From assembly GCA_018362895.1 (NCBI GenBank), contig JAHALR010000014.1, positions 1-64,000 on the forward strand: DNA of 64,000 bases, given 5' to 3'. Both the position numbers and the translations under genes were made by a program. Source of the DNA: Clostridium sp. GTDB taxonomy: Bacteria; Cyanobacteriota; Vampirovibrionia; Gastranaerophilales; Gastranaerophilaceae. This document shows positions 1-7,733 of the stretch, one piece after another (within the stretch, counting starts at the first letter, position 1; every line of letters begins with the position of its first letter). Below the pieces are notes generated by a model. The model did no database searches, was not told the origin of the DNA, and worked only from the letters and a program-made list of their open reading frames with translations.

Positions 1-42
1 ACCTACCTAACTTCCTAACCTTCCCTTCCTATTAAAAGTATT

Positions 43-71
43 GCTCTAATTCAAAATTAGAGCTTTTTTTT
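43..71 (+). terminator. Rho-independent terminator
   Basis: A perfect 9-bp stem (GCTCTAATT with AATTAGAGC, 3-nt loop) is followed by a run of eight T. It would end a transcript entering from the left edge. The sequence after it, up to about 122, resembles what follows the terminator near 7677. Confidence 0.75.
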
Positions 72-124
72 GCGAATTTTTGCCAGTGTGGAGTCGAGCT
101 AAAGAAAATTGCGTCACGGAAACA

Positions 125-147
125 GAAGGAAGGAAGGAAGGAAGGAA
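125..147. repeat. GGAA tetranucleotide microsatellite
   Basis: About 5.7 copies of GAAG/GGAA in tandem lie in the gene-poor first 260 bases. No credible gene covers it. It could vary the spacing upstream of the gene at 262, but no promoter is clear enough to say so. The rest of 72-261 shows nothing else convincing. Confidence 0.8.
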
Positions 148-261
148 AATAAGTAAACAGTGACAATCTTATTATAAAATAATTAAAGTTTTCAAAAAAT
201 AGTTCCGATAATACTGCATGTGTATGACGATAAAGCAAAGACATTAACGTAGTATGAAATA

Positions 262-585
262 ATGGATATGTATGATATCGAGTTAGAAGACAAAGAGCTG
301 AAAGAAGTCGGTCTGGAACTAATGTTTTTGACCCCTGAAAAATGCAGCCATGACGACGGAATCACAGCTGTTGAACTCAGTCGACATTTAAATATGCCGT
401 TAGACACTGTCAAAAAGAAATTAAAAATTCTTTTTGATAAAGGAATCGTACAGGTAAAAGGGATAAACCCGAAAATATGGAAATTTAACGAGTACAACTT
501 TCAAAGAATGAATGAAGAAGACGAAGTTTATATATTGCTTTGCAGCTTTAATGACGTAGATTTTGATAAATATTTTTCTTATTAA
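262..585 (+). CDS. Small protein with a winged-helix-like region
   Basis: This is a 107-residue acidic protein of unknown function. Residues about 31-66 read like a helix-turn-helix or winged-helix segment (GITAVELSRHLNMPLDTV, then KKKLKILFDKGIVQV), which suggests a small DNA-binding or protein-interaction module. It has no signal peptide or membrane segment. It is convergent with tmk and their ends overlap by 4 nt. No good Shine-Dalgarno precedes the ATG, and a later in-frame ATG at 268 is an alternative start. I do not recognise a named family; the regulatory reading rests only on the helical pattern. Confidence 0.6.
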   Translation: MDMYDIELEDKELKEVGLELMFLTPEKCSHDDGITAVELSRHLNMPLDTVKKKLKILFDKGIVQVKGINPKIWKFNEYNFQRMNEEDEVYILLCSFNDVDFDKYFSY

Positions 586-1196
586 TTCAAAAACTCATCC
601 AAAATTGCTTTTGTGTCATCAAAAACTTTCTCAATAGAATTATTTGCATTAACAACTTTTACCCTTTGCGGTTCCTGATGCGCTATTTCCAAATAACCGC
701 TTCTGACTTTTTTATGAAACTCAATGCCGGCAGCTTCCATTCTGTCTTTTTCAGAACCAATTCGTGTTTGAGCAACATCGGTTGCAACATCAAACACAAA
801 AGTCAAATCAGGCCTTATATCACCCGTTGCGAGATTATTAAGATATTTAAGCTGCTCGATATTCTCGCCTCTGCCATAGCCCTGATAAGCAATTGTTGAA
901 TCAGTGTGTCTGTCACAGATAACTATTTTGCCTGCATCAACAGCCGGTTTTATAATGTTAGCTATATGCTGTGCTCTGTCAGCCAAGAATAAAAAAGCTT
1001 CACACATAGGAGCAACATCACCTTCATAATGAAGAAGAAGTTGTCTTATATTTTGTCCGAGTCCTTTTGCCCCCGGTTCTCTTGTCCAAAGAACTTCATA
1101 GCCTTTGTTTCTTAAATACTCTAAAACAAGCTCAGACTGAGTTGTTTTTCCACAACCGTCAGCACCTTCAAATGTAATAAAATAGCCTTTTTTCAC
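582..1196 (-). CDS. tmk: Thymidylate kinase
   Basis: Phosphorylates dTMP to dTDP with ATP in the cytoplasm for dTTP synthesis. The P-loop FEGADGCGKTTQ sits at the N-terminus. The DR motif (ICDRHTDST, then AYQGYGRG) and the LID-like segment near RIGSEKDRMEAAG are present, and the length is normal at about 204 residues. I chose the GTG at 1196 (giving MKKGYFITFEGADG) because it has an AGG-type ribosome site and the usual family start. A TTG at 1220 would overlap serS by 14 nt. The gene follows serS on the same strand and is probably cotranscribed with it. Confidence 0.95.
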   Translation of the reverse strand: MKKGYFITFEGADGCGKTTQSELVLEYLRNKGYEVLWTREPGAKGLGQNIRQLLLHYEGDVAPMCEAFLFLADRAQHIANIIKPAVDAGKIVICDRHTDSTIAYQGYGRGENIEQLKYLNNLATGDIRPDLTFVFDVATDVAQTRIGSEKDRMEAAGIEFHKKVRSGYLEIAHQEPQRVKVVNANNSIEKVFDDTKAILDEFLN

Positions 1197-1206
1197 AATT
1201 CTGAGC

Positions 1207-2472
1207 CTATATTCTGTCAAAACCTGTATATTTTTGAAGAACTTCAGGAATTAGAATTGTACCGTCTTCTTGTTGGAAGTTTTCAACTATTGCCGCAAAA
1301 GTTCTTCCAACTGCCAAACCTGAACCATTCATTGTATAACAGTAGTTAACTTTTCCCGTTGACTTGCTTCTGTATTTAAGACCGGCACGTCTTGCCTGGA
1401 AATCACCGAATACAGAACAGCTTGAAATTTCCTTATAATCATTATAAGAAGGCATCCAAACCTCAAGGTCATAGCATTTTCTAGCTGAAAAACCTATATC
1501 ACCGGAACTGAGCTCAACTCTTCTGTATGGAAGACCAAGCATTTCAAGCATTTCTTCCGCATCTCTTGTCAATTTTTCGTGTTCTTCAGGAGCTTGTTCA
1601 GGTGTAGTAAGTTTCACAAGCTCAACTTTATTGAACTGATGAACACGTATCAAGCCTCTTGTATCTTTTCCGGCAGAACCTGCTTCTCTTCTAAAGCACG
1701 GTGTATAAGCTGTCATACATTTAGGCAAATCATCTTCCGACAAAATTTCATTGCAATAAATATTAGTAACAGGCACTTCTGCTGTCGGAATCAGATATAA
1801 ATCTTCATCTACACATTTGTACATATCTTCTTTAAACTTAGGCAGCTGCCCTGTCCCTGTCATAGCAGCACCATTAACCAAGACAGGCGGAAGAATTTCT
1901 TCGTAACCGTGCTTTGTTGTATGAACATCAAGGAAAAAGTTTATAATAGCTCTTTCCAATCTGGCACCTTTACCTTTATAAATATAAAATCTCGATTGAG
2001 AAATTTTTACGCCTCTTTCAAAATCAACCAGGTCTTTTTCAACTGTCAAATCCCAGTGAGGCTTTTGTTCAAAAGAAGGTTTAACAACCTCACCCACAAC
2101 TTTTTTAACAACATTAGCCGAATCATCAGCACCAATCGGGGTTGTTTCACAAGGCATATTAGGTATACTCAGAAGTAAATTTTTCTGTTTTTCATTCAGC
2201 TCAAGTTCTTTTTCTTCAAGAGATTTTATGTCATCCCCTAATTTTCTGACTTCTTCTTGAATAGAATCAGTATTCTCACCGTTTTTTTTCATCAAACCTA
2301 TTTTTTGTGATTCAGATTTTCTTTTTGCTCGAAGTTCGTCAGCTTCTGTTTGTACTTTTCTTCTTTCAACATCTATTTCAAGAACAGCATCAATGCTGAG
2401 TTCAGGATTTCTTCTTTTCAAAAGTTCATTAACCTTTTCAGGATTCTCTCTGATAATTTTGATGTCCAACAT
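1207..2472 (-). CDS. serS: Seryl-tRNA synthetase
   Basis: Charges tRNA-Ser with serine; a class II synthetase of 421 residues, typical length. The N-terminal 110 residues form the long charged coiled-coil tRNA-binding arm, followed by the catalytic domain. Motif 2 is visible in TPCFRREAGSAGKDTRGLIR and motif 3 near MNGSGLAVGRTFAAIVENFQ. The protein starts with the family-typical MLDIKIIRENPE, and an AAAGAG-like ribosome site precedes the ATG. tmk follows immediately downstream. Confidence 0.97.
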   Translation of the reverse strand: MLDIKIIRENPEKVNELLKRRNPELSIDAVLEIDVERRKVQTEADELRAKRKSESQKIGLMKKNGENTDSIQEEVRKLGDDIKSLEEKELELNEKQKNLLLSIPNMPCETTPIGADDSANVVKKVVGEVVKPSFEQKPHWDLTVEKDLVDFERGVKISQSRFYIYKGKGARLERAIINFFLDVHTTKHGYEEILPPVLVNGAAMTGTGQLPKFKEDMYKCVDEDLYLIPTAEVPVTNIYCNEILSEDDLPKCMTAYTPCFRREAGSAGKDTRGLIRVHQFNKVELVKLTTPEQAPEEHEKLTRDAEEMLEMLGLPYRRVELSSGDIGFSARKCYDLEVWMPSYNDYKEISSCSVFGDFQARRAGLKYRSKSTGKVNYCYTMNGSGLAVGRTFAAIVENFQQEDGTILIPEVLQKYTGFDRI

Positions 2473-2560
2473 AAAAAAACTCTTTCTTTTTCTGATATCA
2501 CGTACCTAGATTCTATAAAAAAACAATTGAAAAATCCAGAAAATTAATTAAAATAAATAT

Positions 2561-3139
2561 ATGAAAAGATTTTTTACATTTTTTTTAGTTTTAATGCTGT
2601 CTTTTTTGCTTATACAAAAAAACACTTTTGCCGAAACAAATCTGAGAAATTATAAATCAATTCAATTGGCAAAAGGGTCTTTTCTAAAAGCTATAAGTCA
2701 GAGAGAAATTTCCACATCGAATGTAAAAGCAGGCGATGTTGAATATTTTATAAATCCGGCAGATGTTTTTGTCGGCACATCCAATGTTATTCCGAAAGAT
2801 TCAGTTTACCTCGGAGTTGTAGAAGAAGTTATGGAGGCTGTTGAAGGCATCAACGCATCCATGAAAATAAAAATATACAAAGTGATAACCCCAGATAGAA
2901 ATGAATTTTCAATTGATGCAAATGTTTTTTGGAAAGGCTCAACAACAATAGGAGGAGACCTGTCAGAAGTAGCTTATTATGTAAGAATGCCTCACTATCC
3001 AGGAGATTGGAAAAAAGGGGCATTACAACTTGTGCCGACATCAATTCGAGAACATGGAAAACCCACAGTAATCAGAGCAGGTGAAGAAGTAACTTTCATA
3101 ATCAACAATGAACATAGTCTTTACAAGCCTATTAAATAA
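2561..3139 (+). CDS. Secreted protein of unknown function
   Basis: This is a 192-residue protein with a clear signal peptide: MKRF, a hydrophobic core of about 15 residues, then a likely cleavage after TFA (residues about 22-24). The mature part has no membrane segment and reads as beta-rich. Its pattern around VFVGTSNVIPKDSVYLGVVEEV resembles proteins that bring an envelope component to the cell surface, but I do not recognise the family. It is divergent from serS and monocistronic as far as can be seen. The calling of an exported protein is firm; the role is unknown. Confidence 0.8.
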   Translation: MKRFFTFFLVLMLSFLLIQKNTFAETNLRNYKSIQLAKGSFLKAISQREISTSNVKAGDVEYFINPADVFVGTSNVIPKDSVYLGVVEEVMEAVEGINASMKIKIYKVITPDRNEFSIDANVFWKGSTTIGGDLSEVAYYVRMPHYPGDWKKGALQLVPTSIREHGKPTVIRAGEEVTFIINNEHSLYKPIK

Positions 3140-3225
3140 CCATTACAGTTACTTAATAGTGCACTCAAAACAGTTGATATATTTTTATTTTTTATTTATA
3201 TATATCATTAATAAATTACGATGTA

Positions 3226-4191
3226 ATGTGGGTCATGCCGGATAAGAAGAGTTTCGATTTTAATATTATCGCATCTGACTGTCAGATAGCTACTGATATT
3301 GACAGTAACGAAGTCATCGACCTTTTAAACGGATTAAAACAGAAATTTACAGAGATAGAACTTATTGCCATATTCAATTATTTTCTTAAAATTGAATACC
3401 GTCCTGATGTACTTACTTATTTAATCAAAGAATTAGACAAATACAAAGACTCATCTTCACTAGATCCGCTTACGAACCTGCTTTTGATGAAAGACAGAAC
3501 GCCTAATGCGGACTATTCAAAAGACCAATATACTAATGTAAGAGTTTTATGCGCAAAAGCAATATCCAATCTGAAAGATCACAGTTCAGTCCACACATTT
3601 TTATATTGTTTGAATGATAAAAATGAAAATTACAAAATTAGACTAAGCTGTGCGGATGCACTGGGGAAATTAGGTGACAAATATGCAGTAACAACACTAA
3701 TGGATGTTGTATCTGATGAAGAAGAAAAATCCGTTTACATCAGAGAATCAGCAGCAGTAGCGCTTGGACTCATAGGGGACTTGAGAGCAGTAGACTCTCT
3801 TGTAAATATTCTTGAGACAAAAAACGGAATAATGGACAAATTCACTTATCTCAAAGAAAAAGTAGTAGAAGCCATATGCAAACTCAATCCAAACAATGAC
3901 AGAGTGTATAAAGCTTTAAAAAACTCACTTTCAGATGAAAATCCACAGGTTAGAATTAATGCAATAGAAGCACTAATGGACTACGAAACAGAAGAAGCGC
4001 ATGAGCTAATTGAAACAATGCTTAAAGATGAAGACGAAGAGGTTCAAAGAAATGCCGTTATTGCACTTTTCAATATCAAAGGAGAGGAAATCTTAAATAG
4101 AATAATACTCGACCCTCAGTACAGTGAAATTTGTAAAGACGAAGCCAAAAATATACTGGAAGACGAAAAAACATATGAAGATATCAACTAA
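3226..4191 (+). CDS. HEAT-repeat protein
   Basis: A 321-residue alpha-solenoid. Repeats of about 31 residues carry the signatures VRVLCAKAISNLKDHSS, IRLSCADALGKLGDKYA, IRESAAVALGLIGDLRA, VRINAIEALMDYETEEA and VQRNAVIALFNIKGEEI. Such PBS-lyase-type HEAT repeats are usually protein-protein scaffolds. In cyanobacteria they include phycobilin lyases, but nothing here implies bilin chemistry. It overlaps the start of queC by 17 nt, so the two are probably cotranscribed. No Shine-Dalgarno is visible before the ATG at 3226; an in-frame ATG at 3235 is an alternative. Confidence 0.85.
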   Translation: MWVMPDKKSFDFNIIASDCQIATDIDSNEVIDLLNGLKQKFTEIELIAIFNYFLKIEYRPDVLTYLIKELDKYKDSSSLDPLTNLLLMKDRTPNADYSKDQYTNVRVLCAKAISNLKDHSSVHTFLYCLNDKNENYKIRLSCADALGKLGDKYAVTTLMDVVSDEEEKSVYIRESAAVALGLIGDLRAVDSLVNILETKNGIMDKFTYLKEKVVEAICKLNPNNDRVYKALKNSLSDENPQVRINAIEALMDYETEEAHELIETMLKDEDEEVQRNAVIALFNIKGEEILNRIILDPQYSEICKDEAKNILEDEKTYEDIN

Positions 4192-4876
4192 AAAAACAGG
4201 AGTAATTCTTTTATCTGGAGGGCTTGATTCTGTTGTTTCGCTTGCTTTTTTGCAAGACGAAATAGATTTTAAACTGGCATTAACATTTGATTACGGTCAA
4301 AAGTCTTTTCAAAAAGAACTTGAAGCTTCAAAAAACATAGCGAAGTACTTCAAAATTGAGCACAAATGTATAAAATTAGACTGGCTGCAAAAAATAACAA
4401 AGACCTCTCTTGTATCAAAAGAAAGTATCCCTGATATAACAGAAAAAAATCTGGATAATGAAGATATAACAATTCAGAGTATGAAAAATGTCTGGGTGCC
4501 TAACAGAAACGGATTATTCATAAACATAGCAGCATCGTTTGCAGATTCGTTCGGCTACGACTATATAGTTATTGGGGCAAACAAAGAAGAAGCAGCAACA
4601 TTCTCTGATAACTCAAAAGCATTCATTAAAAAGATAAACCGGTCTTTGGAATATTCTACAAATTACAAAACAAAAGTAATTGCGCCTTTAATAGACATGA
4701 AAAAAAATGAAATTGTAAAAAAGGCAGTTGAACTAAAAGCACCTTTAAAATTTATAAACAGTTGTTACAATAATACAAAAAAACATTGCGGAAGATGTGA
4801 ATCTTGTAACAGACTAAAAAGAGCATTGAAAAATATTAATCAGGAAGAGATATTAAAAGAACTATTTGAGGATTAA
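4175..4876 (+). CDS. queC: 7-cyano-7-deazaguanine synthase
   Basis: Converts 7-carboxy-7-deazaguanine to preQ0 with ATP and ammonia in the queuosine tRNA-modification pathway. The PP-loop ATP site is VILLSGGLDSVVSLAF near the N-terminus. The C-terminal zinc site is the cysteine cluster in CYNNTKKHCGRCESCNRLKR. Length is about 233 residues, normal. The start ATG at 4175 lies inside the end of the HEAT-repeat gene and follows a GGAAGA ribosome site; the longer reading from 4124 would add an unlikely lysine-rich extension. The DUF366 gene starts 2 nt after the stop. Confidence 0.95.
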   Translation: MKISTKKTGVILLSGGLDSVVSLAFLQDEIDFKLALTFDYGQKSFQKELEASKNIAKYFKIEHKCIKLDWLQKITKTSLVSKESIPDITEKNLDNEDITIQSMKNVWVPNRNGLFINIAASFADSFGYDYIVIGANKEEAATFSDNSKAFIKKINRSLEYSTNYKTKVIAPLIDMKKNEIVKKAVELKAPLKFINSCYNNTKKHCGRCESCNRLKRALKNINQEEILKELFED

Positions 4877-4877
4877 A

Positions 4878-5453
4878 ATGAAGTCATTATTCATAGAAAA
4901 CGAAATAAAGTACATAGGAAGCCAGCTCGCCCCGCATTGGATATATAAAAACTTTCACATACTGGGAGATGCTATCGTTTCCTTTATCGGTGAAATGGAT
5001 GTAAAAATTACAGAAATGGTTGATATAGAAGATGTAATTTCAAATTCACCGATTTACAGCAAAAAAATGGTAAGCTTTATAATAGAACAATTCGAAATCA
5101 GTCTGTCTGAATGTGTGCTGAGACAAAGATTCTTAATATGTATAATTATTGAAGAACTCAGAAAACTCCTGGGTGACAAATTTAAAATAACACGAAGCGG
5201 TGATGACATTTTTGTCAATATTGACGGAAAAGAAAAAAAACTTTCAGTTTCTATTGCAACAAAATCAATTACCTCTGGCCTAATCCACACAGGACTTAAC
5301 ATAGATCCAACAGGTGCTCCTGTTGATGCGTGCGGGTTAACAACAGATCTTGGTATTACAGATATTGAAGGATTTGCCAGAAATGTCATGAAACGATATA
5401 TTGAAGAAAACAATGAAATAAAAGATGCAGTTTGTAAAGTTAGGGGAGTTTAA
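4878..5453 (+). CDS. DUF366 family protein
   Basis: A 191-residue cytoplasmic protein that I assign to DUF366, known from archaea and scattered bacteria. Visible landmarks are the start MKSLFIENEIKYIGSQLAPHW, the central LSVSIATKSITSGLIHTGLN and the conserved GAPVDACGLTTDLG. The biochemical function of the family is not established. It is translated right behind queC (stop codon within 2 nt, GAGG site upstream), so a role linked to 7-deazaguanine or tRNA modification is a reasonable inference. The next gene begins 4 nt downstream, completing a HEAT-queC-DUF366-SPOR operon. Confidence 0.8.
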   Translation: MKSLFIENEIKYIGSQLAPHWIYKNFHILGDAIVSFIGEMDVKITEMVDIEDVISNSPIYSKKMVSFIIEQFEISLSECVLRQRFLICIIIEELRKLLGDKFKITRSGDDIFVNIDGKEKKLSVSIATKSITSGLIHTGLNIDPTGAPVDACGLTTDLGITDIEGFARNVMKRYIEENNEIKDAVCKVRGV

Positions 5454-5456
5454 TAT

Positions 5457-6131
5457 ATGGCAATAAGAAATTCAAAAAAAGTTAAACAAACTTGGGCTTT
5501 GTTTATAGTCACCTTTCTTGTTTCTCTTGTAATAATTACATATTTTATTAAAAGCTTCTCACCTAACGTAGATGTTGAAATAGGTTCTGATGAAGAACAA
5601 ACTGTTGAAGAGAATTCTTCTGACAGTGATGTAAAAAAAGCCATCGATGACAGACTCAGATGGATACAAATGGAAGATAATATGCCTGGTGTCTCAAAAC
5701 GTGACGAAAATCAGGCCGAAGACATAACATATATGGATAACGACAAGAAAAAGACTGATTCTGATAAAGAAACACAGCCAAAAGATGAAGATAACTCCTC
5801 AAAAGCTAAACAGGGTGAGTTGGCACCAATTGAATATGTAAACCCCAAACATCAAATTACACAGCCGCCTGTACCGGCTCAAACAACAGCACCAGCAGCA
5901 GAGCCTTTTAAAATGTCAAAAGTTTATGTCGGATCATACCCGACAATTGAACAGGCAATTCAGGCACAAAACAAACTTATGAATACTCCGATTTCAGTCA
6001 GCCCCTTTGTAAAAGAAGTCAACGGAAGTTACGTACTTCAGGCAGGCTCATATGCAAATGCAGGCAAAGCAGAAGCTGTTGCAAGAGAAATTAATTCAGT
6101 AGGCTTCCATGCCAGAGTTGTAAAAGAATAG
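5457..6131 (+). CDS. SPOR-domain membrane protein
   Basis: A 224-residue protein with a short basic N-terminus and one membrane helix at about residues 13-33 (WALFIVTFLVSLVIITYFI). A long acidic, low-complexity linker follows (about 40-140), then a C-terminal SPOR-type domain (about 150-224) with two repeats: KVYVGSYPTIEQAIQAQNKL and YVLQAGSYANAGKAEAVARE. SPOR domains bind denuded peptidoglycan glycan at division sites, so this is probably a division or envelope protein facing the periplasm. It is the last gene of the queC operon and has a GGGGAG ribosome site. Confidence 0.85.
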   Translation: MAIRNSKKVKQTWALFIVTFLVSLVIITYFIKSFSPNVDVEIGSDEEQTVEENSSDSDVKKAIDDRLRWIQMEDNMPGVSKRDENQAEDITYMDNDKKKTDSDKETQPKDEDNSSKAKQGELAPIEYVNPKHQITQPPVPAQTTAPAAEPFKMSKVYVGSYPTIEQAIQAQNKLMNTPISVSPFVKEVNGSYVLQAGSYANAGKAEAVAREINSVGFHARVVKE

Positions 6132-6168
6132 AAAGATTACTTTATCTTTACAAAACCCTAAATATAGC

Positions 6169-6203
6169 GTTGACAAAGGGTTTTGTTTATAGAATTATAT
6201 AAT
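6169..6203 (+). promoter_or_regulatory. Probable rpsL operon promoter
   Basis: A consensus -35 TTGACA at 6169-6174 precedes AT-rich -10 candidates (TAGAAT at 6189, TATAAT at 6197). None has the ideal 17-nt spacing, so the exact start point is uncertain. It is the only good promoter-like sequence upstream of rpsL. Confidence 0.5.
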
Positions 6204-6204
6204 T

Positions 6205-6352
6205 GTATCTCTATCGGGAGTACAGGTTTGTGCTGAACACTGATTTTCGAAAAAGATATGACGCACAGGGCGTCGTTGCAAACCCTGTAAGGGCTAAGGT
6301 GTTAAACCCTAACCAAATGATTAATAATTAAATTTATATACAAGGAGAAAAC
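6205..6352 (+). promoter_or_regulatory. Structured 5' leader of rpsL-rpsG
   Basis: About 150 nt separate the promoter from rpsL, long for a ribosomal gene. It contains a hairpin ACAGGG/CCCTGT with a 12-nt loop (about 6265-6289), a following GGGCTAAGG...AACCCTAACC region able to pair, and a small GATTTTCGAAAAAGAT hairpin. The ribosome site AAGGAGA comes just before the ATG. This suggests autogenous translational control, but no known ribosomal leader family was identified by eye. Confidence 0.45.
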
Positions 6353-6736
6353 ATGCCAACAATTGCACAATTGGTAAGAAAAGAACGTAAAAGTTCAGTT
6401 GATAAAACAAAATCACCGGCTCTTACAAACTGCCCTCAAAGACGTGGCGTTTGCACAAGAGTTTATACAACTACACCGAAAAAACCTAACTCAGCTTTGA
6501 GAAAAGTTGCAAGGGTTAGATTGACTAACGGTTTTGAAGTTACATCTTACATTCCGGGTATCGGTCACAACCTTCAAGAACACAGTGTTGTTCTTATCAG
6601 AGGTGGAAGGGTAAAAGACCTTCCTGGTGTTAGATACCACATCGTTAGAGGCACGTTGGATACAGCTGGTGTTGCTAACAGAGCACAAAGCAGATCCAAA
6701 TATGGTGCTAAAAAAGCTAAAGCAGCTAAAAAGTAG
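6353..6736 (+). CDS. rpsL: 30S ribosomal protein S12
   Basis: Decoding-centre protein of the small subunit, 127 residues. It has the universal start MPTIAQLVRKERK and the near-invariant YTTTPKKPNSALRKVARVRL and GRVKDLPGVRYH loops. The lysines in TPKKPNS and GRVKDLP are the residues whose mutation gives streptomycin resistance in other bacteria; here both are wild type. An AAGGAGA site is 7 nt upstream. rpsG follows after a 107-nt structured spacer. Confidence 0.98.
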   Translation: MPTIAQLVRKERKSSVDKTKSPALTNCPQRRGVCTRVYTTTPKKPNSALRKVARVRLTNGFEVTSYIPGIGHNLQEHSVVLIRGGRVKDLPGVRYHIVRGTLDTAGVANRAQSRSKYGAKKAKAAKK

Positions 6737-6816
6737 CGGATTCGTTCGGGGCTGACTGAAAGGAATGCCCCATGTGAGGCAAAACCACGCTTTTGCCGAA
6801 CGGACGTAATCCAAGA
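6736..6816 (+). repeat. Folded repeat element, copy A (rpsL-rpsG spacer)
   Basis: It folds as a three-way junction: outer stem GGATT..GTTCG with CGAAC..AATCC, hairpin GGGGC/GCCCC, and hairpin GGCAAAA/TTTTGCC. A related copy lies in the prophage at 62229-62314, sharing GCGGATTC, TGTGAG, AACCACGCTT and GTAATCCAAGA, with compensatory changes in the third stem. Its position matches where S7 binds str mRNA in E. coli, but the second copy argues for a dispersed element. Confidence 0.65.
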
Positions 6817-6843
6817 AGTAACAAAAGAAAAGGAATCATAAAG

Positions 6844-7314
6844 ATGTCAAGAAGAAATAAACCGCCGAAAAGAATACCGGCACCAGATGCAATATACAAT
6901 AGTGTAGATATCGCTAAATTCATCAACAGATTGATGAGAAGAGGCAAAAAATCTATTGCTGAAAAGATTTTCTATGAAACAATGGAAGCAATCAAAGAAA
7001 GAACAAAAGAAGATCCAATCGAAATCTTCAACAAAGCTTTTACTAACACAACTCCGCTTTTGGAAGTTAAAGCAAGAAGAATCGGTGGTTCAACTTACCA
7101 GGTTCCTGTTGAAGTTAAACCTGACAGAGGAAAAGGACTTGCTGCTATTTGGATGATTGATTCAGCTAAGAAAAGACACGGAAAATCAATGAAAGAAAAA
7201 TTAACAGCAGAACTCATTGATGCATCAAACGGAAACGGCGCAGCATGCAAAAAACGTGAAGATACTCACAAAATGGCTGAAGCAAATAAAGCATTTGCTC
7301 ATTACAGATATTAA
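6844..7314 (+). CDS. rpsG: 30S ribosomal protein S7
   Basis: Primary binder of the 16S rRNA 3' domain that nucleates head assembly. The ATG at 6844 after AAAGGAATC gives the canonical 156-residue protein starting MSRRNKPPKR; reading from 6793 would add a spurious 17 residues. Family blocks are KFINRLMRRGKKSIAEKI, ARRIGGSTYQVPVEV and the C-terminal KKREDTHKMAEANKAFAHYRY. In most bacteria fusA and tuf follow, but here a strong terminator follows, so the str operon is split. Confidence 0.98.
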   Translation: MSRRNKPPKRIPAPDAIYNSVDIAKFINRLMRRGKKSIAEKIFYETMEAIKERTKEDPIEIFNKAFTNTTPLLEVKARRIGGSTYQVPVEVKPDRGKGLAAIWMIDSAKKRHGKSMKEKLTAELIDASNGNGAACKKREDTHKMAEANKAFAHYRY

Positions 7315-7342
7315 TTCTAAATCTATTAGAAATTTCAAACAA

Positions 7343-7368
7343 AAAAGTCCTGATTTCAGGACTTTTTT
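7343..7368 (+). terminator. Terminator after rpsG
   Basis: The hairpin AGTCCTG/CAGGACT (4-nt loop) is followed by T6, 28 nt after the rpsG stop. A-rich sequence on the other side makes it potentially bidirectional. Confidence 0.85.
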
Positions 7369-7549
7369 GTTTTTCTTAACAATCTGTTACAATTAATTTT
7401 TTATACACAGAGTATATACATTTAAAAAAAATTACTGCCTGAAATTCCAAAAAGTATATACTTATTTCCTCAATTTTTAATATTTCTTAATAATTGAAAA
7501 AATTACAAGAAACAGTCAAGGCAATTATTTCATTTTGATATACTTTATA

Positions 7550-7677
7550 TAAACATAAGAGATAAATAAACAAGAAACAAACTAGACTAATTGATTTTAA
7601 TAAACTTAAAACTATAAATGGAACGGGAATAGGTATTTAACACGAGGCTATTAAAAAAAGCCTCTTTTTTTTGCCTT
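7550..7677 (+). ncRNA. Candidate small RNA with its own terminator
   Basis: Between rpsG and the M15 peptidase lies about 360 nt without a gene. It holds an AT-rich promoter-like stretch (TATACT near 7539, TTTATATAAAC) and, about 100 nt on, a strong terminator (GAGGC/GCCTC, then T8, 7652-7677) with no open reading frame between. The same TACTTTATATAAA core precedes another terminator near 31015-31081. The call of a transcribed small RNA is an inference. Confidence 0.35.
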
Positions 7678-7733
7678 CTTTTCTTGGCTGCTTGGGAGAG
7701 CTTAAGAAAAATGGCATCACGTAGAAGCTGATT

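Noticed and set aside
32..244. 70-residue minus-strand frame across the GGAA microsatellite
   Set aside because: No ribosome site, low-complexity content created by the repeat, and it crosses a clear terminator.
6736..6816. Known riboswitch or hammerhead-type ribozyme between rpsL and rpsG
   Set aside because: The conserved cores of the common classes I can recall are absent; only the repeat relationship to 62229-62314 is supported.
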